Position numbers and translations under genes: made by a program. Below are positions 58,367-64,000 of a DNA stretch of 64,000 nucleotides, in pieces (the stretch's first letter is position 1; every line of letters begins with the position of its first letter). This DNA is from Sva-07 sp942492715 (GTDB lineage Bacteria > Actinomycetota > Acidimicrobiia > Acidimicrobiales > Ilumatobacteraceae): the NCBI GenBank assembly GCA_942492715.1, contig CALOFW010000011.1, forward strand, positions 46,240 through 110,239, in the 5' to 3' direction. The notes beneath the pieces were generated by a model. The model was not told the DNA's origin. It saw only the letters and a list, made by a program, of their open reading frames with translations, and made no database searches.

Positions 58367-59741
58367 CGTCTCGGCCCCGTGGCCCGCTTCGGTGGGCGGC
58401 TGCGCCGAGGACGAGGCCGAGCGCGGGCACCGCCATCGAGATCCACAGGGCCGCCTGGTAGCTCCCGGCGATCGACTTGACCAGGGCGAACAACGCCGGG
58501 CCGACCGCGCTGCCGATCACCAGTGCGCTCATCTGCAGGCCGGCGATCGACCCGAGATGTCGCCGGCCGAACAGCCGGGGGAGCGCCGCCGACGTCAGCG
58601 GCCCGAAGCACCCCTGCGACACACCCCATGCCACGATCGCCACCACCGCGAACGCCGGCGTGTCCAGGCGCCCCACGGCGAAGTACATCACGAGTTGGGC
58701 GACGCTCATCGCTGCGGCGATGAGGAGCGGCGACACGATGTCGACCAGCCACCCGCCGACGAGGGTGACGGGCACGCTCACCAGGGCGATCGGCAGGAAG
58801 ATGCGCACGATCTCGTCGTCGGTGAGACCGATCTCGGCGCCGAAGTCGACGATGTGGAACGTCAGTGCCGTCGAAGTCGCGCTGAGCGCCGCGATCGGTG
58901 CGACGATCGCCCAGAAGCGCACGTCTCGGATTGCGGCCTCTCGCGTCAGGTCCTCGTCGGTGCCGACGATCACCGGCCGGTCGTCGTCCGGGTCGGCGAG
59001 CCCTCCGTCGATGACGAGGCCACAGCTCTCGGGGGTGTTGCGGTACAGCAGGACGATCATCGATCCGACCGCGACGGCCAGCACCACGGCCAGCAGCCGC
59101 CACGCCCAACGGAAGCCACCGAGGTCGATCAGTGCGAGCAGCAGCACCGGGCTGGCGGCGAAGGCGAAGCTCATGAACGTGCCGGCCACCGAGCTGACGA
59201 GCCCGCGTCGCCGGTCGAACCACTGGGCGATCATCGTTCTCGACGACAGGGTCAGTAGACCCTGCCCGGTGAAGCGGAGGAAGCCGAACCCGACGCTGAG
59301 CACCACGATCCCGACGACCGCGTTCATCGGACCGACGAAGCTGAAGCCGACCAGCACACCCGCGAGCCCCATCGTGGCCGACCACGCGACCACTCGGGCA
59401 CCGTGTCGATCGATGGCTCGCCCGCCGCGCGGCAGGAGGAACCCGCTCGACCCGGTGCCGATCAGGTAGGCGATCGAGAGCTGCAGCCTCGTGAGACCCG
59501 TGCTGTCGGTGAGATGGTCGGTGAAGACGCTGACGCCTGCGGTCTGGCCGGGTACCGAAGCGATCATGCCCAGGGTGCCCGCAACCACCACCACCCACCC
59601 GTAGTAGAAGCCGAAACGCGCGGGATCGAACGGCCATCGGCTGGTTGCGCGGCCGCGTCGAGCGGCGCCCGCCGAGGTGTCGACGGTCAACGGTTCGTAC
59701 CGGGGTGGCGGGTCACCGGTGCAAGCGTACGGACGTCCCAA
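58350..59741 (-). CDS. MFS transporter, monocarboxylate/oxalate-formate type
   Basis: A 463-residue transporter with twelve TM helices after a polar N-terminus of about 40 residues. FYYGWVVVVAGTLGMIASVPGQTAGVSVFTDHL is typical of the oxalate:formate antiporter/monocarboxylate group, and the loop 2-3 motif is GRAIDRHGARVV. LRFTGQGLLTLSSRTMIAQWFDRRRGLVSSVAG marks the central part. Substrate is likely an organic anion. A shorter N-terminus is possible because the first 30 residues are low in complexity. Confidence 0.87.
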   Translation of the reverse strand: MGRPYACTGDPPPRYEPLTVDTSAGAARRGRATSRWPFDPARFGFYYGWVVVVAGTLGMIASVPGQTAGVSVFTDHLTDSTGLTRLQLSIAYLIGTGSSGFLLPRGGRAIDRHGARVVAWSATMGLAGVLVGFSFVGPMNAVVGIVVLSVGFGFLRFTGQGLLTLSSRTMIAQWFDRRRGLVSSVAGTFMSFAFAASPVLLLALIDLGGFRWAWRLLAVVLAVAVGSMIVLLYRNTPESCGLVIDGGLADPDDDRPVIVGTDEDLTREAAIRDVRFWAIVAPIAALSATSTALTFHIVDFGAEIGLTDDEIVRIFLPIALVSVPVTLVGGWLVDIVSPLLIAAAMSVAQLVMYFAVGRLDTPAFAVVAIVAWGVSQGCFGPLTSAALPRLFGRRHLGSIAGLQMSALVIGSAVGPALFALVKSIAGSYQAALWISMAVPALGLVLGAAAHRSGPRGRDVSAAS

Positions 59742-59754
59742 CAGACCCGCCTTG

Positions 59755-59795
59755 TCGTGAACAACAGCGCGCCCGGGCCGTGCACGTGTTCACGA
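59755..59795. repeat. Palindrome family B, copy 3
   Basis: TCGTGAAC and GTTCACGA flank a GC-rich inner part (AGCGCGCCCGGGCCGTGCAC). It lies 14 bp upstream of the MFS start and about 90 bp before the patatin gene, in a divergent promoter region, unlike copies 1 and 2, which follow genes. Confidence 0.55.
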
Positions 59796-59883
59796 GATCG
59801 CTGGTTGCGGGCGCGGGTCGGTCGGGTGGCTACTGTCGGCCGGGGGCATCGGGGGATGCGCAGACAACCGACGGAGGAGATGA

Positions 59884-62049
59884 GTGACACTGGCAGCGGC
59901 ACTGATCGAGAGCCTTGCTTCGTTGGCTCGCTCGGTGTCGCTCGCCGATGGTGACGTACTCGTCGAGCAGGGCGATGCGGCCGACAAGGTGTACTTCATC
60001 GAGTCCGGTGCGGTTGCCGCATCGAAGTCCACGCCGCAGGGTGAGGTGCTCGTCGGGACGGTCGAGGCCGGTCAGGTGATCGGCGAGGTCACCGTGGTGG
60101 CCGGCGGGCTGCGTACCGCGACGCTGCGAGCGGTCGGTCCCGTCGAGGTGTTGGAGTTCGAGCGGAGCGACTTCGAGGCGTGGCTCAACAGCCACCCCGA
60201 GATCGCCGACAGCGTGTCCGACGAGGCGCGTGAGCGCGTCGATCGGACGAACGTGGCCACGATGGTCGCCGAGCTGATGGGCAGCAGCGATCGTGAACTC
60301 GTCCAGCAGGTGGTCGACCGCGTCGAGTGGCGACGACTCGCAGCCGGCGAGGTGCTGTTCCGCGAGGGTGACGTCGCCGATGCGGCGTACTTCATCGTCG
60401 GCGGACGGGTGATCGTGCTGGCGGACGACGACGACGGAAACGAGCAGCTGATCGCCGAACTCGGCCGCGGTGAGGTGGTCGGTGAACTCGGCCTGCTCGA
60501 CCGGGCGCCGCGATCGGCGACGGTACGCGCCGTCCGTGACACCACGCTGGCGTCGTTCTCGACCACGACGTTCGAGGAGCTCGTCGCCACGTCGCCGGCG
60601 ATGATGCTCAACGTCACGCGCGGCATCCTCACCCGAATCCGCAAGCCGACCCAGCGCCGCTTCGACCGTGCCGCGTCGCTCACGATCGCCGTCACCGCTC
60701 CCGGCGATGCCGACGCGATCGTCGCCGAGATCGTCGAGGAGATCGCACGGTTCGGCACCGCCAAGCACCTGTCGAGTGCCAGCGTCGACCGGGTGCTCAA
60801 CCGCACGGCGATCTCGCAGGCCGCCACCGACAACGTCGGGGTGCCCCGGCTCGCCGAGTTCATGCACGAAGCCGACGTCGGCAACGACCACGTCGTGCTG
60901 CAGACCGATCGTGAGATGTCGCCGTGGACGCGGCGGGCGCTTCGTCAGGCCGATCGCGTCCTCGTGGTGTGCTCGCCGAACCCGGACGCCGCCGAGCGTG
61001 CCCTGATCGGCGAGCTGTTCGGCACGGTCGACGATGCGAGCCACGTCGCCAGGATGCTCGCCGTCCTCCATCCGTCCTCGGTCGACCGTCCCCGCGGAAC
61101 CGGATCGCTGATCGCGCAGTGGAAGGTCGACGACGTCGTCCACGTCCGCAGTGGATCCGCCGCCGATCTCGCCCGCCTGGCGCGCCTTGCCAGCGGCCAC
61201 GGCTACGGCCTGGTGCTCAGCGGTGGTGGCGCGAGGGGGTTCGCCCACCTCGGCGTGCTGCGGGCGCTGCGTGAGCAGGGCATCCCCGTCGACGAGGTGG
61301 CCGGGTGCTCGATGGGCACGGTCGTCGCCGCAGCGATCGCACTCGGCCTCGACGGCGACGAGCTGATGGTGCGCGCCGAGCAGCAGTTCCACCGGTTGCT
61401 CGACTACACGCTGCCGATCGTGTCGCTCGTGAAGGGGGCCCGCATCAGCCGCAACATCGACGAGACGTTCGGGACCTGGGACATCGAGGACCTGTGGCTG
61501 CCCTTCTACTGCGTGTCGACCAACCTCACGAAGTCGCGTCTCGAGGTGCATCGCCGGGGCAGCACGGCGCTGGCGATCCGGGCGAGCGTGGCGATCCCCG
61601 GTGTCCTGCCACCGGTGCCGTACCAGGGTGACCTGCTCGTCGACGGCGGTGTGCTGAACAACCTGCCGTTCGAGGTGATGCGCGACAACAGCACGATCGA
61701 GACGATCGTCGCCGTCGACGTCGCCCCGGATCAGGGTCCGCGCGCCCGGTCGGACTACGGCATGTCGGTCTCCGGCTTCCAGGCGTTGGGTGCGTCGCTG
61801 CGCCGGACGAAGTCGCACTACCCGAGTGTGACGTCGGTGCTGCTGCGCAGCATGCTCACCGGCGCCGTGCGGAACCAGAAGGCGTCGATGCAGGACGGTT
61901 CGGTCGACCTGCTGCTCACACTGCACCTGCCGGGCGTCGGGCTGTTGGAGTTCGATCGCTCGCAGGAGGTGGCCGACGCGGGCTACGAGGCGTCGAAGGC
62001 GACGATCGACCACTGGGTTGCGTCGCGGCCCGAGTTGGGGGTGCACTGA
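59884..62049 (+). CDS. NTE-type patatin phospholipase with two cyclic-nucleotide-binding domains
   Basis: A 721-residue protein resembling bacterial neuropathy-target-esterase (PNPLA6) homologues. CNB1 is about residues 15-115 (VLVEQGDAADKVYFIESGAV, then GEVTVVAGGLRTATLRA), CNB2 about 150-255 (LFREGDVADAAYFIVGGRV, then VVGELGLLDRAPRSATVRA, a canonical pocket). A Rossmann-like middle part (SLTIAVTAPGDADAIVAEI, LRQADRVLVVCSPN) follows, then the patatin domain: GGGARGFAHLGVL, nucleophile Ser476 in GCSMGT, and Asp587 in VDGGVLNNLP. All catalytic residues are present, so it should hydrolyse (lyso)phospholipids. GGAGGAGATGA precedes the GTG. It is coupled by TGATG to an FtsX-type permease. Confidence 0.92.
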   Translation: MTLAAALIESLASLARSVSLADGDVLVEQGDAADKVYFIESGAVAASKSTPQGEVLVGTVEAGQVIGEVTVVAGGLRTATLRAVGPVEVLEFERSDFEAWLNSHPEIADSVSDEARERVDRTNVATMVAELMGSSDRELVQQVVDRVEWRRLAAGEVLFREGDVADAAYFIVGGRVIVLADDDDGNEQLIAELGRGEVVGELGLLDRAPRSATVRAVRDTTLASFSTTTFEELVATSPAMMLNVTRGILTRIRKPTQRRFDRAASLTIAVTAPGDADAIVAEIVEEIARFGTAKHLSSASVDRVLNRTAISQAATDNVGVPRLAEFMHEADVGNDHVVLQTDREMSPWTRRALRQADRVLVVCSPNPDAAERALIGELFGTVDDASHVARMLAVLHPSSVDRPRGTGSLIAQWKVDDVVHVRSGSAADLARLARLASGHGYGLVLSGGGARGFAHLGVLRALREQGIPVDEVAGCSMGTVVAAAIALGLDGDELMVRAEQQFHRLLDYTLPIVSLVKGARISRNIDETFGTWDIEDLWLPFYCVSTNLTKSRLEVHRRGSTALAIRASVAIPGVLPPVPYQGDLLVDGGVLNNLPFEVMRDNSTIETIVAVDVAPDQGPRARSDYGMSVSGFQALGASLRRTKSHYPSVTSVLLRSMLTGAVRNQKASMQDGSVDLLLTLHLPGVGLLEFDRSQEVADAGYEASKATIDHWVASRPELGVH

Positions 62050-63089
62050 TGCTGTTGTTGACCTTTCGTGACCTCGCGTATCGCAAGGTGCGGTTCATCG
62101 TGGTGACGATTCTGGGGGCCGTCGTGTTCGCGTTGCTGTTCGTGATGACCGGTCTCGTCAACCAGTTCAACCTCGAACCAGCGGACACCGTCGAGCAGTT
62201 CGGTGCCGACGAGTGGGTGCTGCCGGAAGGTGTGTCGGCTCCGTTCACGTCGGTGTCGGTGATGCCGGCGGCCGCACTCGACACCGTCGACGCCACCACG
62301 AAGGCGCCGGTGGTCATCACCCGGTCGAGCGTCGCCCAGGGCGATCTCCCCGAGGAGGTCGTGCTGGTCGGTTTCGAACCGGACGGGCTCGGAGCGCCGC
62401 AGGTGGTCGAGGGCCGAGTTCCCGTCGCCGAGGGCGAGGTGGCGCTCGACCGCACGCTCGACATCGAGGTCGGCGAGGAGGTCACCGTCGCCGGTGCCCC
62501 GTTCACCGTGGTCGGGCTGACCGAGGCGACGACGGTCCTCGCCGGCATCCCGTTCGCCTACCTCGACTTGCCCGAGGCGCAGATGCTCGCATTCACCTCG
62601 ACCGACGTGATCAGCTCCGTACTGGTCGCCGGCGACGTCGGACCATTGCCCGCCGGCCTCGTCTCGCTGGCGTCCGACGACGTGGTGGCCCAGACACTGC
62701 AACCGCTCGAGGGTGCGATCGCCTCGATCGATCTCGTGCGGGCACTGTTGTGGATCGTGGCGGCGATCATCGTCGGCGCCGTCGTCTACCTGTCGGCGCT
62801 CGACCGCCAACGCGACTTCGCCGTGCTCAAGGCCGTCGGCGCGTCGAACGCCTCGCTCCTCGGCAGCCTCGCTCTGCAGGCCGTCTTGATCGCGCTGGGC
62901 GCCGTCGTACTCGCAGCGATCATCCAGGTGTTCCTCGCCCCGCAGTTCCCGCTTCCGGTGACCGTTCCGTCGAGCGCCTTCTGGCAGCTTCCGCTCCTGG
63001 CGGTGGTGATGGCGCTCGCCGCCGGAGCGATCGGGATGCGCAAGGTGCTCAGATCCGATCCGTCGCAAGCGTTCTCGGGGGCAGCATGA
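62049..63089 (+). CDS. FtsX-type ABC transporter permease
   Basis: A 346-residue permease with the MacB/FtsX layout: a first TM helix (FIVVTILGAVVFALLFVMTGLV), an extracytoplasmic domain of about 190 residues (FGADEWVLPEG, VVGFEPDGLGAPQ, VEGRVPVAEGEVALD), then three TM helices with the FtsX motif VYLSALDRQRDFAVLKAVGASNASLLGSLALQAVLIALGAVV. Such permeases usually transmit force or move lipids and lipoproteins rather than import solutes. Coupled by TGATG to the patatin gene and by ATGA to the ATPase gene. Confidence 0.88.
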   Translation: MLLLTFRDLAYRKVRFIVVTILGAVVFALLFVMTGLVNQFNLEPADTVEQFGADEWVLPEGVSAPFTSVSVMPAAALDTVDATTKAPVVITRSSVAQGDLPEEVVLVGFEPDGLGAPQVVEGRVPVAEGEVALDRTLDIEVGEEVTVAGAPFTVVGLTEATTVLAGIPFAYLDLPEAQMLAFTSTDVISSVLVAGDVGPLPAGLVSLASDDVVAQTLQPLEGAIASIDLVRALLWIVAAIIVGAVVYLSALDRQRDFAVLKAVGASNASLLGSLALQAVLIALGAVVLAAIIQVFLAPQFPLPVTVPSSAFWQLPLLAVVMALAAGAIGMRKVLRSDPSQAFSGAA

Positions 63090-64000
63090 CTGTTGGGCCA
63101 CTCACCGTCAGCGATCTCGTCGTCGAGTTCGTTCACGACGGCTACGCCATCCGCCCGCTCGACGGGCTGTCGTTCCAGGCGCAGGCGGGCGAACTCGTCG
63201 TGCTGCTCGGCCCGTCCGGGTGCGGGAAGACCACGCTGCTGTCGTGCCTCGGAGGGATCCTCACGCCGACGTCGGGCACCATCCGTATGGGAGATGTCGA
63301 CGTCACGGCCATGCGCGGCAAGCAGCTCGATGCCTATCGACGCGACGACATCGGCTTCGTGTTCCAGGCCTTCAACCTGATCCCGTCGTTGACCGCTCGG
63401 GAGAACGTCGCGGTGCCGCTCACGTTGACGGGCCACCGCCGCCACGAGGCGTTCGCCCGTGCCGACGAGCTGCTCGAGAAGGTCGGCCTCGCCGAGCGAG
63501 CGCACCATCTGCCGAGCAAGTTGTCGGGCGGCCAGATGCAGCGCGTCGCCGTCGCTCGCGGGCTGGGCCACAACCCGCCGCTGCTGCTCGCCGACGAGCC
63601 GACGGCGAACCTCGACCACATCCAGGCCGAGGCGATCATCCGGCTGCTGCAGAGCCTGCGCGACGACGGTCGGATGATCGTGGTGTCGACTCACGACTCG
63701 CGGCTCGTGCCGATCGCCGATCGGATCGTGCAGATGGTGCCGCCCGATCAGCACGAGGAACGGCCGACCCGCGACGTCACGTTCAGCGCGGGCGAGTCGA
63801 TCTTCGAGCAGGGCGACCCGGCCGACCTCGTCTACGTGATCAAGTCCGGTGAGGTCGACGTGCTCCGCGTGCTCGCCGACGGTGGGGAGGAACTGCTCAC
63901 GAAGCTCGGTCCAGATCAGTACTTCGGTGAGCTGGGCCCGTTCCTCGGCTTTCCTCGATCGGCGTCGGTGCGGGCCACGACCGACGTCGTGCTCACCGCC
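63086..64000 (+). CDS. ABC transporter ATPase fused to a cyclic-nucleotide-binding domain (cut by window edge)
   Basis: At least 305 residues. The ABC domain (about 5-220) is of the LolD/MacB type, with Walker A GPSGCGKTT (42-50), Q-loop FVFQAFNLIPSL, signature LSGGQMQR (146-153) and Walker B PLLLADEPTANLD. Without a gap it runs into a CNB domain from about residue 230 (TFSAGESIFEQGDPADLVYVIKSGEVDVL, then YFGELGPFLGFPRSASVRA, with the conserved Glu and Arg). The ABC domain itself is complete; the C-terminal end of the CNB domain is beyond the window. Coupled by ATGA to its permease. Confidence 0.9.
   Translation, partial: MTVGPLTVSDLVVEFVHDGYAIRPLDGLSFQAQAGELVVLLGPSGCGKTTLLSCLGGILTPTSGTIRMGDVDVTAMRGKQLDAYRRDDIGFVFQAFNLIPSLTARENVAVPLTLTGHRRHEAFARADELLEKVGLAERAHHLPSKLSGGQMQRVAVARGLGHNPPLLLADEPTANLDHIQAEAIIRLLQSLRDDGRMIVVSTHDSRLVPIADRIVQMVPPDQHEERPTRDVTFSAGESIFEQGDPADLVYVIKSGEVDVLRVLADGGEELLTKLGPDQYFGELGPFLGFPRSASVRATTDVVLTA

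Noticed and set aside
59830..62046. 738-codon open frame on the minus strand opposite the patatin gene
   Set aside because: Antisense shadow; composition is His/Arg/Asp-rich and matches nothing, and the plus strand encodes an intact multi-domain enzyme.
1..64000. CRISPR array, prophage, insertion sequence or restriction system
   Set aside because: No regularly spaced direct repeats, phage structural genes, transposase or nuclease/methylase genes were seen.

Overview
The window is 64 kb of GC-rich, gene-dense DNA, almost certainly from a free-living actinobacterium. The gene content (FTR1/cupredoxin iron uptake with a DtxR/IdeR-like box, TopA with a Lys/Ala-rich tail instead of zinc fingers, an Eis-type acetyltransferase, a CYP125/142-like P450, an acyl-CoA dehydrogenase of the ACAD10/11 type, a Ugp-type importer, Gram-positive-style Tad pilus genes) fits an aquatic or marine member of the Acidimicrobiia such as the Ilumatobacter group. 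The taxonomic placement is inference only. Gene starts are often GTG, and many neighbours overlap by ATGA, GTGA or TGATG.

Layout. 1-3.3 kb: end of a holB-tmk unit (tmk carries an apparent frameshift), then a sulfide:quinone oxidoreductase, TusE/DsrC-like and DsrE2-like sulfur cluster. 3.4-5.1 kb: cupredoxin lipoprotein and FTR1 iron permease behind an iron-box-like site. 5.1-9.7 kb: topA, rsgA, DUF427. 9.7-15.7 kb: a tightly overlapping minus-strand run of TadZ-A-B-C, an Flp-like pilin, TadE, a STAS protein, an Fe-S photolyase and a DUF952 protein. 15.9 kb: a selenocysteine tRNA, with a truncated SnoaL-like gene directly after its 3' end. 16.4-24.5 kb: P450, 2TM protein, malic enzyme, ROK kinase, two proteins of unknown function, a TPP enzyme. 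24.5-31.9 kb: accessory-looking DNA with a decayed PHP gene, a TetR regulator with a palindromic operator, two unrelated epoxide-hydrolase types, a VOC remnant, a secreted esterase, a twice-frameshifted CaiB/BaiF gene, and a duplicated membrane protein with its lipoprotein partner. 32-42 kb: acyl-CoA dehydrogenase, Eis, a primary-type sigma factor, a Bax1-I protein, a membrane HExxH protein, a pair of ferritin-like proteins, an AarF-like kinase. 42-53 kb: ugpA-E-B, cyclophilin, YcaQ, MpaB-like protein, AI-2E transporter, asparaginase, MBL hydrolase, secreted esterase. 53-64 kb: a lone CoxL-like subunit, a frameshifted SGNH hydrolase, a Crp/Fnr regulator, an agmatinase-like enzyme, an MFS transporter, then an operon of an NTE-type patatin phospholipase with two cyclic-nucleotide-binding (CNB) domains, an FtsX-type permease, and an ABC ATPase fused to a third CNB domain (cut by the window edge).

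Two themes stand out. First, the intergenic DNA holds several families of short palindromes. The clearest is a roughly 33-bp element with four copies, each immediately after a stop codon or shared between two stop codons. Second, the final operon puts three CNB domains on a lipid hydrolase and an ABC transporter, which suggests membrane-lipid work gated by a nucleotide or another small ligand. Four apparent frameshifts (one in tmk, two in the CaiB gene, one in the SGNH gene) are all in the +1 direction, and one hits a normally essential gene, so sequencing error has to be excluded before any of these genes is called dead.
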